Source: an uncultured bacterium (GTDB lineage: Bacteria > Bacillota_I > Bacilli_A > RFN20 > CAG-826). Taken from it: a stretch of DNA of 38,300 bases. Positions 1-8,162 of this stretch are shown here, one piece after another. Each line of letters opens with the position of its first letter. Within the stretch, counting starts at the first letter, position 1. The stretch covers positions 1-38,300 of the forward strand of contig CASDXP010000007.1 of the NCBI GenBank assembly GCA_949285455.1, given 5' to 3'. The position numbers and the translations under genes are program-made. The notes under the pieces are model-generated. The model did not search any database and was not told the origin of the DNA. It saw only the letters and a list, made by a program, of their open reading frames with translations.

Positions 1-15
1 TATCACCTTTCTCAT
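1..15 (-). CDS. Start of a minus-strand gene (partial)
   Basis: Only the first five codons (MRKVI) lie in the window. The call rests on an ATG on the minus strand at 15-13 preceded by a clear GGAGG (complement of 26-30) at a spacing of 10 nt. The product cannot be identified. It would be divergent from the membrane protein gene at 161. Confidence 0.45.
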
Positions 16-126
16 ATGTGTATAACCTCCGTTATTAGATTATACATTTAGGACATTTTCCCTCGTAACTACTTAAGACATTATCACTTGGAACTTATAC
101 CTTTTTTCTATCTTAAAGATAGATTA

Positions 127-154
127 TTGACAAAATAATTAAACTAAATAAAAT
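127..154 (+). promoter_or_regulatory. Sigma-A-type promoter giving a predicted leaderless mRNA
   Basis: A perfect -35 TTGACA (127-132) and a -10 TAAAAT (149-154) are separated by 16 nt. The expected transcription start, about 7 nt after the -10, falls on the A of the ATG at 161. No Shine-Dalgarno sequence precedes that ATG. Confidence 0.6.
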
Positions 155-160
155 AAAGAC

Positions 161-646
161 ATGGCGAAAAAAATATCTAAAAAATCTAGTGTTCATCATT
201 ACCGTATTAAAGAAACTTCTTTACTTGGTTTATCTTGTGCAGCTTTATTGACATTAAGCGTTTTATTGATGTTTTTAAATGCTTTTCATCTTTCAAGTTT
301 TACTTACTTCGATTTGATGTTTGGAAATTCTAATTTATTAGGTAAACCTGTCGTCTCTTTAATTATCTTGTTTATTCTTGCTCTTATTTTAATCGTTCTA
401 TGTTTATTATATCGTTCTAAAATAGATTCAAGATTTTATTTACTTGGTCTTAGCATCGCTCAAATAGCTTTAGCTATCTTATTTTATTTATCTCCTTACT
501 TTGCTTTGCTAGAAGGCGTCATCTCTCGTCTTAGTTTATATGGTCACGCGGTCGCATCGACTATTTTCGCTAGTTTCATCTTATTAAGTGGTTTAATCGC
601 TTTAGGCTACGCCTTATATTTAGTCATTAAAAAGAAGGATGCATGA
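161..646 (+). CDS. Four-helix integral membrane protein of unknown function
   Basis: A 161-residue protein with a short basic N-terminus (residues 1-20) and about four hydrophobic helices (roughly 21-43, 63-84, 92-114 and 129-155), ending in KKKDA. No family motif is recognised. The stop codon overlaps the surE start by four bases (ATGA), so the two genes are almost certainly co-translated. The start codon has no Shine-Dalgarno sequence and sits directly after a strong -10 box, suggesting leaderless translation. A small accessory membrane protein is all that can be inferred. Confidence 0.75.
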   Translation: MAKKISKKSSVHHYRIKETSLLGLSCAALLTLSVLLMFLNAFHLSSFTYFDLMFGNSNLLGKPVVSLIILFILALILIVLCLLYRSKIDSRFYLLGLSIAQIALAILFYLSPYFALLEGVISRLSLYGHAVASTIFASFILLSGLIALGYALYLVIKKKDA

Positions 647-1335
647 AAAATATTTTGCTCGTCAACGATGATGGCTACGATAGCGAAGGAATCGTCGTTT
701 TAGAACGTTTAATTAACAAATGCGGTCGCGTTTTTAAATTTGCCCCAAAAGAGCACATGTCAGGGAAAGGGATGTCCATCACCTTATTTTCTCCTATTCG
801 TTATGAAAAAATAAGCGAAGATCATTATAAAGTAGAAGCGACACCTGCGACGTGCGTTGATGTGGCTATTGCTTTATCTAAAACTAAATTTGATCTTTGT
901 TTTTCTGGCATCAATAGTGGCCCAAATCTAGCGCAGGACACCCTTTATAGTGGAACTTTAGGTGCGGCCTTAGAAGCAAATATCAATCATATTCCTTCCA
1001 TCGCTTTTTCTTGTTTTGACAATTATTCGCTCGTAGAAAAACATTTTGATGATGTTTTGCGTTTCATCGATGAACATCATCTTTTAGATAAAGTGTGCAC
1101 AATTAACGTCAATTTTCCTAGAGGAAACGAAGTGAAAGGTATCTTACTTACCAGACTAGCGAGTAGAGAAGATATTTATCATCCTCTCATCGAAAAAGAT
1201 GCGATTAGATTTAACCGCGATATTGGGGTTAATACAAGAAGTTTAAAATATGATCAATTCGCTATCGAAGAAGGTTACATTTCAATAAGTGTCATCTTGC
1301 CTAGTTATACGCTAGATGAAAGCGCCTATCATTAA
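643..1335 (+). CDS. surE: 5'/3'-nucleotidase SurE
   Basis: SurE is a divalent-metal-dependent nucleoside monophosphate phosphatase of the cytoplasm that can also trim short polyphosphate and oligonucleotides. The 230-residue length is close to the family norm of about 250. The hallmark metal-binding motif VNDDG is at residues 7-11. The second signature, SGINSGPNL followed by YSGTLGAALEA, is also present with its metal-ligand Asn. The start overlaps the upstream membrane gene by 4 nt, with GAAGGA just upstream. The C-terminus is short after the last recognisable strand, which is common in compact Bacilli homologues. No clear terminator follows; a repeat array begins at 1393. Confidence 0.93.
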   Translation: MKNILLVNDDGYDSEGIVVLERLINKCGRVFKFAPKEHMSGKGMSITLFSPIRYEKISEDHYKVEATPATCVDVAIALSKTKFDLCFSGINSGPNLAQDTLYSGTLGAALEANINHIPSIAFSCFDNYSLVEKHFDDVLRFIDEHHLLDKVCTINVNFPRGNEVKGILLTRLASREDIYHPLIEKDAIRFNRDIGVNTRSLKYDQFAIEEGYISISVILPSYTLDESAYH

Positions 1336-1392
1336 TTTTTGTTCCATTTTACTTCTAGTTAAAAAAGTTAGAGTAGTTCTATGATTTTTTAA

Positions 1393-1445
1393 TTTACTTC
1401 TACGATAACTTCTACGATAAATGAATAACTTCTAGGAAAGATTAG
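1393..1445. repeat. 53-bp perfect direct repeat, left copy
   Basis: This stretch is identical over all 53 bases to 2970-3022 (offset 1577). It contains two back-to-back 12-mers ACTTCTACGATA (1396-1407, 1408-1419) and a variant ACTTCTAGGAAAG from 1428. It overlaps the stop codon of the AlbA_2 gene at 1442-1444. The pair brackets that single gene. Confidence 0.95.
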
Positions 1446-2875
1446 GCAAGTTTAACTAAATCGTGATTAGTATAATATAAATCAGCTTTTAAACTTTCGT
1501 TACGAATGAGCAAATCGCTATCGACGAGAGGGTAAAGAATATTTTTTCTTAAATGAGTAGAAACGCTTACTTTCAAGTAGGAAGCAATCTCTTCAATTGT
1601 TCTAGGTTTGAAGTAACAATAAGACAGGATATCTCTTTGTTTTTTCGTTAGTAAATTATAGTTAAAACATGTTATATGCGGATTATCTTCTTCATTCGTT
1701 AGTGGCTGAGTGAAGTGGATGTTAGGTAAGGTAAGTGTAAAATAATTTTCTTTGCTAGTGACGAAGGGTTTTTTCTCTTTAGGCATATAGGCGTAATCTT
1801 GACTTATTTTATCGAAACCAGAACCTTCTTTTTCCATGTATTTAGTAATGTTTAAAATTTCACAAATAATTTCATTTCTTCTCGTCGGTAAGATATTCGC
1901 AATATCTTTTTCCTCATTCAATAAGATGTGGTTAGTCATCCCGCCAGGCGAAGTAATTTCTAAACGATCTAAAAATAAATCTATTTCAATTATCGCATCT
2001 TCATAATAATAATTTTTATGTGCGAAAGCGTTAACGACACCTTCAAAAATAGAACGAATTGGATAATCTGGTTCAGATTTTCTTCCTTCATCCAATTTTA
2101 TTTCAATGTAAGAAATATGGTTTCTTATCGTCTCCATCACTTTGTCGATGCTTTCAAGAATATTTTCTTTAATGTCGAGCAATTTTTGAAAAGTATTAAC
2201 TCCTTTACTAAAGCCGAACCATTTCGTCACTTTTAACGCAGTCAAATTGTCACAATAATCATCTTTGAATAGTATCGCTCCTTTTCTTAAATTGCCTTCT
2301 TCATCAAAGAAGCGGTGGGAATGAAGTATTTTATCGTTAAGAGGATGACCATTCATATTTTCGAAAGTTTTAAAAAGGCGAGTAAAATCTTCCTTGCGAT
2401 ATTTTATATTTGTCTCGCTAGTGTCAAATTTATCTTGATTACTTCTTAAGACGAGATTAACTATTTCTTGTCGGTTAGCCGCCCGATTTTGTCCTTCATC
2501 GCGTACATATATAGCAGGCACACCGTGCATCGATAAGACGACCGGTAGTTCTTGGCTTGGGTGGATGTGAATTTGAATGACGTATAGATTATAAGCAATC
2601 TGATGATAAGAAAAATCATATTTAGGAAGAGGGGAAAGATGTGTTTTCACGTTGCGATGAAATAATTGCACTTGCTTATCCACTAAATCTTTAGTTAAGC
2701 CGATGCTTTCTTTCGCATCGTTTATACCAACATAAATGTCACCGCCATCTCCGTTAGCGAATCCAGCGATAGTTTTCAACCAACTTTCCGCTTGCGCACC
2801 ATCGTTTAAAAATTGTTTTAGTTCAATCTTTTTTGTTTCGAAAGGAATATCTAGCTCAAATTTAGAAACTGTCAT
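1442..2875 (-). CDS. AlbA_2 (Schlafen-type) / HATPase domain protein with C-terminal winged helix
   Basis: A 477-residue protein of the large bacterial AlbA_2 'putative DNA-binding / ATP-binding' family, usually described as a predicted transcriptional regulator. Three parts are visible. The AlbA_2 domain (about 14-140) has IELK at 17-20 and the glycine-rich GDGGDIYVGI at 42-51. A GHKL-type ATPase region (about 276-385) has EGVVNAFAHKNY (278-289), SPGGM (309-313) and the G-box EGSGFDK (350-356). A helix-turn-helix/winged helix lies at about 405-465. The start is well supported by GGAGGAA nine bases upstream. The gene is alone on its strand between SurE and the glycerol-phosphate operon. It is flanked by identical 53-bp repeats, and iterons stand upstream of its promoter region, suggesting autoregulation or a mobile cassette. 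The biochemical role of the family is largely unproven. Confidence 0.85.
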   Translation of the reverse strand: MTVSKFELDIPFETKKIELKQFLNDGAQAESWLKTIAGFANGDGGDIYVGINDAKESIGLTKDLVDKQVQLFHRNVKTHLSPLPKYDFSYHQIAYNLYVIQIHIHPSQELPVVLSMHGVPAIYVRDEGQNRAANRQEIVNLVLRSNQDKFDTSETNIKYRKEDFTRLFKTFENMNGHPLNDKILHSHRFFDEEGNLRKGAILFKDDYCDNLTALKVTKWFGFSKGVNTFQKLLDIKENILESIDKVMETIRNHISYIEIKLDEGRKSEPDYPIRSIFEGVVNAFAHKNYYYEDAIIEIDLFLDRLEITSPGGMTNHILLNEEKDIANILPTRRNEIICEILNITKYMEKEGSGFDKISQDYAYMPKEKKPFVTSKENYFTLTLPNIHFTQPLTNEEDNPHITCFNYNLLTKKQRDILSYCYFKPRTIEEIASYLKVSVSTHLRKNILYPLVDSDLLIRNESLKADLYYTNHDLVKLA

Positions 2876-2938
2876 AACACTAAGTTCCTCCTATCACCAT
2901 TAATATTTTAAAAATATTTTTAGGAAAAATCTAGTATT

Positions 2939-2996
2939 ACTTCTACGATAACTTCTACGATAGATGTATTTTACTTCTACGATAACTTCTACGATA
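2939..2996. repeat. Iteron array: four copies of ACTTCTACGATA
   Basis: Exact 12-mers at 2939-2950, 2951-2962, 2973-2984 and 2985-2996 form two tandem pairs separated by 10 bp. A related ACTTCTAGGAAAG begins at 3005. The array lies 64-121 bp upstream of the AlbA_2 gene start and 110 bp upstream of the divergent glycerol-phosphate operon. It is therefore placed like an operator array for one or both. Confidence 0.9.
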
Positions 2997-3022
2997 AATG
3001 AATAACTTCTAGGAAAGATTAG
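2970..3022. repeat. 53-bp perfect direct repeat, right copy
   Basis: Identical to 1393-1445. It includes the second iteron pair and the variant unit. Together with the left copy it encloses the AlbA_2 gene and its upstream region. Confidence 0.95.
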
Positions 3023-3109
3023 AAGCAAACTTTATTTTAAAAATATCAACCTAATACATTTAAATAATAATTGTTTTATGTTAAATTAAATACGAAGGAG
3101 CGAGTTACT

Positions 3110-4828
3110 ATGACTGCTCGTAAAAGAAAAGTATCAAAAATAATTAAAAAACACCAATTGGATGTTAGTTTTCATATCATCGATAATCTTTTCTTATCAG
3201 TGGATGGAAAGATCGATCATTATCTCGACGGGGTCAAGCTTTGTTTAGATTTAGCGAAGAGTAAATTATTTAAACATGTCATCAATAATTTGAAAGCTTT
3301 AGATGTCGAAGAAGAAAAGATTTATCAGCCTTCGATTAAAGATAAGAAATTAGAAGGATTAGAATACGATGTGGCTATCATCGGTGGGGGCGTCATAGGA
3401 TCTAGCGTCGCGATGCAATTATCCATCTATCCTTTAAAAGTTATCGTCTTAGAAAAAGAAGAAGATATTGCTTTAGAAGCTTCTTCAAGAAACGATGGTT
3501 GCATTCATCCCGGCATCGATTTAAAAAAAAATAGTTTAAAACTTTATCACCTAAGACGTTCTTTAAAGATGATTAAACCTTTGAGCGAACAATTAGATTT
3601 CGATTATGCGGAAGATGGCCAAATGATCGTCTTTTCAAAATGGGGTTACGCTCAAGCGGCTAAGTTATATTTATCGCATAAAGTAAGAAGTAATAATATT
3701 CCAGGTTACGTCTATTTAAAGAAAGAAAAACTTTGGGAAAAAGAACCAAATTTAGATAAGAAATTTAAATATGGATTTTTCTTTCCGCAGTGCGGTGCGG
3801 TCTCACCATATGAGATGAGCATTGCTCTTATGGAATATGCACACTCAAATGGTGTAGAAGTAAGTTTAAACACTTGCGTTGAAGGATTTAGCATCGAAGA
3901 TAATAGAATTAGTGAAATTAAAACAAATCGCGGTAAAATGAGGGCTAAATTAGTGATAAATGCCGCGGGTGTCTTCGCTGAAGATATCGCAAAACTTGCT
4001 CATGATCATTATTTTTCTATTCATCCAAGGAAAGGAACAGATATCATTTTAGACAAAGATTCTTATCCTTTATTATCTACTTCTGGTATGACCGCGTTAG
4101 ATTCTTTAAAAGCGAGGAAAAAATCGCATTCGAAAGGGGGAGGAGTCATTCCTACCGTCGATAAGAACGCTCTCATTGGCCCGAATGCGATCGAAACGCC
4201 TTATAAAGACGATTATAGCGTCGATAGAACAATTTACGATGCCTTATTTAAAAAATATCAAAATTATATGCCTTCTTTAAACAAAGGCATGACTTTAACT
4301 TATTTCACTGGTGTGCGCGCTCCAACGTACGAGGAAGATTTCATCGTGGAAAGAGGCCATTTTATCCAAAATATAATCCACGCGGCAGGCATTCAATCGC
4401 CAGGTTTGACAAGCGCGCCTTCCATCGGACTTACGATCAAAGATTTATGTTTAGAATATTTCCATATTCATGAAACGAAAAAAGATTATATTAAGACGAG
4501 AAAAAGAATCCCTTTAATTAAAGATTTAAACGATGAAGAAAAAGAAAAATTAATTAAAAGTGATTCAAGTTTTGGAAAGATTTGTTGTAGATGTGAAGAA
4601 ATAAGCCTAGGAAGTGTCAAGGAAGCGATAAGGCGTTGTTTCGATGTTCCGACGGTCGATGCGATTAAAAAGCGTGTACGCGTGGGAATGGGCAAATGCC
4701 AAGGCGGTTTTTGTCGACCGGAAGTGATGATGGAAATCGCTAAGAGTTTAAATATTGATTTAAAAGATGTTCGCATTAAAGGCGAAGAAAGTAATTTATT
4801 AGATATAGGGGGTCATTTCGATGATTAA
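3110..4828 (+). CDS. GlpA-like FAD-dependent glycerol-3-phosphate dehydrogenase with BFD [2Fe-2S] domain
   Basis: Predicted to oxidise sn-glycerol-3-phosphate to dihydroxyacetone phosphate, passing electrons to the partner encoded next. From the ATG at 3110 the protein has 572 residues. This start is preferred to a TTG 39 nt upstream because GAAGGAG stands nine bases before it. Residues 1-80 form an extra N-terminal domain with a BON-like pattern. The dinucleotide-binding GGGVIG is at 92-97, the DAO-type oxidoreductase body runs to about 450, and a C-terminal BFD-like Fe-S domain has Cys 493, 495, 530 and 535. The last two are in GKCQGGFC. This layout matches anaerobic GlpA. The gene overlaps the next by 8 nt, so the operon is translationally coupled. 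Substrate assignment is by family and context; other DAO-family substrates are possible. Confidence 0.85.
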   Translation: MTARKRKVSKIIKKHQLDVSFHIIDNLFLSVDGKIDHYLDGVKLCLDLAKSKLFKHVINNLKALDVEEEKIYQPSIKDKKLEGLEYDVAIIGGGVIGSSVAMQLSIYPLKVIVLEKEEDIALEASSRNDGCIHPGIDLKKNSLKLYHLRRSLKMIKPLSEQLDFDYAEDGQMIVFSKWGYAQAAKLYLSHKVRSNNIPGYVYLKKEKLWEKEPNLDKKFKYGFFFPQCGAVSPYEMSIALMEYAHSNGVEVSLNTCVEGFSIEDNRISEIKTNRGKMRAKLVINAAGVFAEDIAKLAHDHYFSIHPRKGTDIILDKDSYPLLSTSGMTALDSLKARKKSHSKGGGVIPTVDKNALIGPNAIETPYKDDYSVDRTIYDALFKKYQNYMPSLNKGMTLTYFTGVRAPTYEEDFIVERGHFIQNIIHAAGIQSPGLTSAPSIGLTIKDLCLEYFHIHETKKDYIKTRKRIPLIKDLNDEEKEKLIKSDSSFGKICCRCEEISLGSVKEAIRRCFDVPTVDAIKKRVRVGMGKCQGGFCRPEVMMEIAKSLNIDLKDVRIKGEESNLLDIGGHFDD

Positions 4829-6074
4829 AAAGATGTACGATGTCGTCATCATCGGTGGTGGCCCGGCGGGCTTAAGTGCGGCTAAGGAAGCAAGAAAATA
4901 TTTTAAAGATATATTAATTATCGAAAGAAAAGATACTTTAGGCGGTATTTTGCTTCAATGTATTCACGATGGTTTTGGCTTAATGCGTTACAAAGAAGAA
5001 TTGACGGGACCAGAATATGCTTCTAAAGAAATAGATAAATTAGAAGAAGATATCGACGTCGCTTTAAATGCGAACGTCTACTATCTTAAATCGTTAGAAA
5101 ATGAAGATATCGAAATTAAATTTTATGACATGGAAGGTGTCCATCATCTACTTGCTCATAAATTGATCTTAGCGAATGGGTGTCGGGAAAGAAGTAGTAA
5201 AGAAATTACTATTTTAGGTACGAATCCAGCAGGTGTTTATAGCGCAGGTGAGGCACAATATCTCATCAACATCTTAGGTAAACTTCCGGGTAAAAGATGT
5301 CTCATCTTAGGTAGCGGTGACATCGGTTTAATTATGGCGAGAAGGCTCACTTTAGAAGGAGCGAAAGTCCTTGGAGTTTACGAGATAAAAAATACTCCGA
5401 GTGGATTAGAAAGAAATATTGTGCAATGTTTAAAAGATTACGATATTCCTTTACATTTAAGCATGACTGTTTCTAAAGTGCATGGAAGAAAGAAACTAGA
5501 AGCGGTAAGCGTCGTTAAAGTCGATGAAAATATGAAGATGATCGAAGGAAGTGAAGAGATCATTCCTTGCGATACTTTGATCATTTCCGCTGGTCTTATC
5601 CCGATGGCGGATATGTCGAAGAAATTAAATATTTTAAAATCGCCTTTGACGAAAGGACCAATCGTCTCACAAAATTATGAGACGAACATTCCTCACGTCT
5701 TCGTTTCAGGGAATGCACTTCACGTTCACAATTTAGTGGATGATGTTTCTTATACTGGTGAACGCGCGGCTTACTTTGCTTCCTTAAATTTTAAAGAAAG
5801 AAAATATGTCGATTTATCATTTGATAAATTTATTAGTTACGTCGTCCCTCAAAAAATTGACGTTAGCAATTTAGAAGATAACTTCGATCTAGCTTTTAGA
5901 GTTAAAAAAGAATTAGAAGATGTCACTTTAAGATTGAAGATGGATGAGGAAGTGATTTTCCAAAGGAAATTTATTAAACTGCTTCCTCCTGAGATGGTTT
6001 TACTCAATGTTAAGTTAACGAAGAAAGAATTTAATAAATTACATGTAGAAGTGGAGGAAAAGAAGAAAATATGA
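4821..6074 (+). CDS. FAD/NAD(P)-dependent oxidoreductase, partner of the GlpA-like dehydrogenase
   Basis: A 417-residue flavoprotein with the FAD-binding GGGPAG at 12-17 and a second dinucleotide fold GSGDIG at 164-169. The motif LGGILLQCIHDGFG (40-53), with a Cys at 47, is typical of oxidoreductases found beside GlpA-like proteins and DUF1667. It probably receives electrons from the dehydrogenase and passes them to or from NAD(P). Spacing supports a complex: it overlaps the previous gene by 8 nt and the next by 4 nt. The RBS GGGGGT lies inside the upstream gene. The C-terminal 80 residues are lysine-rich and not assigned to a domain. Confidence 0.82.
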   Translation: MIKKMYDVVIIGGGPAGLSAAKEARKYFKDILIIERKDTLGGILLQCIHDGFGLMRYKEELTGPEYASKEIDKLEEDIDVALNANVYYLKSLENEDIEIKFYDMEGVHHLLAHKLILANGCRERSSKEITILGTNPAGVYSAGEAQYLINILGKLPGKRCLILGSGDIGLIMARRLTLEGAKVLGVYEIKNTPSGLERNIVQCLKDYDIPLHLSMTVSKVHGRKKLEAVSVVKVDENMKMIEGSEEIIPCDTLIISAGLIPMADMSKKLNILKSPLTKGPIVSQNYETNIPHVFVSGNALHVHNLVDDVSYTGERAAYFASLNFKERKYVDLSFDKFISYVVPQKIDVSNLEDNFDLAFRVKKELEDVTLRLKMDEEVIFQRKFIKLLPPEMVLLNVKLTKKEFNKLHVEVEEKKKI

Positions 6075-6427
6075 TCCACCATTTAACTTGTATCATCTGC
6101 CCGAATGGCTGCGCTTTAACTTATGATGATCAACTAGATGAAGTGAAAGGTAATAAATGTTTAAGAGGGGAAAAATTTGCTAAAGAAGAAATTTTAAATC
6201 CGAAAAGAAATTTGACTGCCTTAGTGAGAACAACTTTTAAAAATCAACCAGTGGTAAGTGTGCGTCTAAGTAATAAAATACTGAAAAAAGATATTTTTAA
6301 AGCCATGGAATTAATCGATAAAATACTCATCGATCATCCGATGAAATTAGGGGATGTCATCATCGAAAACCTATTAGATTATAAGGACGTTAATGTCATC
6401 TTAACAAAAGAAGTGAAAGGAGAGTAA
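6071..6427 (+). CDS. DUF1667 protein, Cys-rich subunit of the G3P oxidation complex
   Basis: A 118-residue protein with an N-terminal cysteine cluster (C7, C10, C14, C30; CX2CX3CX15C) in the pattern TCIICPNGC, probably binding Fe-S or zinc. DUF1667 proteins are habitually encoded with GlpA-like and FAD/NAD oxidoreductases, and this one overlaps the preceding gene by 4 nt (ATGA). The role is inferred to be electron transfer or assembly of the dehydrogenase; no biochemical function is established. It could be viewed as a minimal stand-in for the GlpC/B electron-transfer part. Confidence 0.8.
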   Translation: MIHHLTCIICPNGCALTYDDQLDEVKGNKCLRGEKFAKEEILNPKRNLTALVRTTFKNQPVVSVRLSNKILKKDIFKAMELIDKILIDHPMKLGDVIIENLLDYKDVNVILTKEVKGE

Positions 6428-6431
6428 AATC

Positions 6432-8162
6432 ATGTCTAAGCCTTACAAAGATTTTGAACCAAAATGGTACGAAAGTGATTATAGCGATAAGTCGTATCGT
6501 AGCATCTTCCGTTGGGGGGATAAAAATTTTCATAAACACCCGAACGAAAATCTTTATAAAGCGATCAAATCATATTTTCATATGAGCGATGAAGATTTTA
6601 AACAATACGATGGTGACATCGGTTTAGATGAAGTACATTTCGATGTTCCTAAAAAAATTATCAAAGATGAAGATATTAAATACTTTAAAAAATTATTAGG
6701 TGATGAATTCGTAAGAGACGATGATTATTCACGTCTTTCTGTCTCTTACGGTAAGACGATGTTCGATCTATTGAGGCTTAGAAAGAAAATTATCGAAAAT
6801 ATTCCTGACGTCGTCTTATATCCTAATAGCAAAGAAGAAATTGAAAATATTGTGGCGTATTGTAATGCACATTTAATTCCAGTTTACGTTTACGGCGGTG
6901 GTTCGAGCGTGACACGTGGGGTCGAAGCGATGAAAGGTGGCGTCTCTTTAGATATGCGCCTTAGATTTAATAAAGTCGTTTCCTTCAACGAATTTGATCA
7001 AACGATTACAGTCGAAGCTGGGATGAGTGGCCCTAAACTTGAACATTTATTAAATAATGCGATCGAAGAATTTAAGGCCAAGCGAGCTTATACTTGTGGT
7101 CATTTCCCACAATCTTTTGAATATTCGAGCGTGGGTGGTTGGGTCGTCACCCGTGGCGCGGGACAAAATTCGACTTATTATGGAAAGATTGAAGATTTAG
7201 TTTTAGCCCAAGAATATGCGACCCCAATTGGTAATTTTAAAACTTCAAATTATCCAAGGGAAGCAACTGGCCCATCGATCAATCACATCATGATGGGAAG
7301 CGAAGGAGCGTTCGGCGTCTTGACGCATGTCACTTTAAGAATATTTAGATATATGCCTAAAAATCGTAAAAGATTTTCTTTCATGTTAAGAAATTTTGAT
7401 GAAGCGATTTTGATGGCGAAAGAAATTATGCAATGTGAATGTGGTTTCCCTAGTGTCTTCAGATTAAGCGATGCAGAAGAAACTGATCAAATGTTGATGC
7501 TTTATGGAGTGGACCACGGACTTTTAAATAAAGCTTTATCAAAACTTGGTTATAAGCCGCATGAAAGATGTCTATTTTTAGGCTTCACTGAAGGGGAAAA
7601 GAAATTTGCTAAAAACGTCTATAAGAAAGTGAAAAAAATTGCTAGGAAATATCATGGCTTATCTTTGACAGGTAAAGTGACTAAAGCCTGGGAAAAAGGA
7701 AGATTTAACGACCCCTATTTAAGAGATAGTATGCAAGATTTTGGTATCATGACTGACACTTTAGAGTGCAGCGTGAATTGGTCGAACATGGAAAAAGTAC
7801 ATCAAGAAGTGAGAAAATTTTGTAAATCTCGCCCCGATACGGTGTGCATGACGCATATGTCACACGTCTATCCTCAAGGGGCAAATTTATATTTTATTTT
7901 CATCGCTAAGATGAACGAATTAGATGATTTTAAGTCTTATCATACTGGCATTTTAGATGCGATAAGGAATAGTGGAGCGGCGATGAGCCATCATCACGGT
8001 ATCGGTAAGATGTTCGGCCCATGGCTCGAAGGTTATCTAGGTAAACTAGCCTACGGCACGATCGAAGTATTGAAGAAATATTTCGATCCAAATAATATTA
8101 TGAATCCAGGGGGAACGTTAGGTTTAGATTTGAAAGAGGAGGAAAAAAGATTTCACCAATGA
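6432..8162 (+). CDS. FAD-binding oxidase resembling alkyl-dihydroxyacetonephosphate synthase (AGPS)
   Basis: A 576-residue vanillyl-alcohol-oxidase-superfamily flavoprotein. The FAD-binding domain (about 120-300) has YGGGSSVTRG at 154-163. The C-terminal region strongly recalls AGPS, the ether-lipid enzyme that swaps the acyl group of acyl-DHAP for a fatty alcohol: MTHMSHVYPQGANLYF, then SHHHGIGK at 519-526 (the triple His is an AGPS active-site hallmark) and KKYFDPNNIMNPG near the end. It starts 4 nt after DUF1667 with AAGGAGAG upstream and overlaps the lipid kinase gene by 4 nt. The neighbouring G3P dehydrogenase would make DHAP, so an ether-lipid role is attractive. No DHAP acyltransferase is present, and a D-lactate/glycolate-type oxidase is the main alternative. 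Confidence 0.82.
   Translation: MSKPYKDFEPKWYESDYSDKSYRSIFRWGDKNFHKHPNENLYKAIKSYFHMSDEDFKQYDGDIGLDEVHFDVPKKIIKDEDIKYFKKLLGDEFVRDDDYSRLSVSYGKTMFDLLRLRKKIIENIPDVVLYPNSKEEIENIVAYCNAHLIPVYVYGGGSSVTRGVEAMKGGVSLDMRLRFNKVVSFNEFDQTITVEAGMSGPKLEHLLNNAIEEFKAKRAYTCGHFPQSFEYSSVGGWVVTRGAGQNSTYYGKIEDLVLAQEYATPIGNFKTSNYPREATGPSINHIMMGSEGAFGVLTHVTLRIFRYMPKNRKRFSFMLRNFDEAILMAKEIMQCECGFPSVFRLSDAEETDQMLMLYGVDHGLLNKALSKLGYKPHERCLFLGFTEGEKKFAKNVYKKVKKIARKYHGLSLTGKVTKAWEKGRFNDPYLRDSMQDFGIMTDTLECSVNWSNMEKVHQEVRKFCKSRPDTVCMTHMSHVYPQGANLYFIFIAKMNELDDFKSYHTGILDAIRNSGAAMSHHHGIGKMFGPWLEGYLGKLAYGTIEVLKKYFDPNNIMNPGGTLGLDLKEEEKRFHQ

Noticed and set aside
2939-3022. CRISPR or replication-origin iterons
   Set aside because: Units are tandem without spacers; no dnaA, rep gene or DnaA boxes are seen. 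A regulatory or recombination role fits better.
1393-3022. Insertion sequence around the AlbA_2 gene
   Set aside because: There is no transposase and there are no terminal inverted repeats; 53-bp direct repeats are far longer than target-site duplications.
3071-3109. TTG start giving a longer GlpA-like protein
   Set aside because: The ATG at 3110 has GAAGGAG at good spacing; the TTG has none and the extra 13 residues look non-coding.
4486-4776. 96-codon open frame on the minus strand
   Set aside because: It lies wholly inside the GlpA-like gene, opposite the conserved Fe-S domain, and has no RBS or family features. The same applies to other long antisense frames, for example those within the pullulanase and amylase genes.
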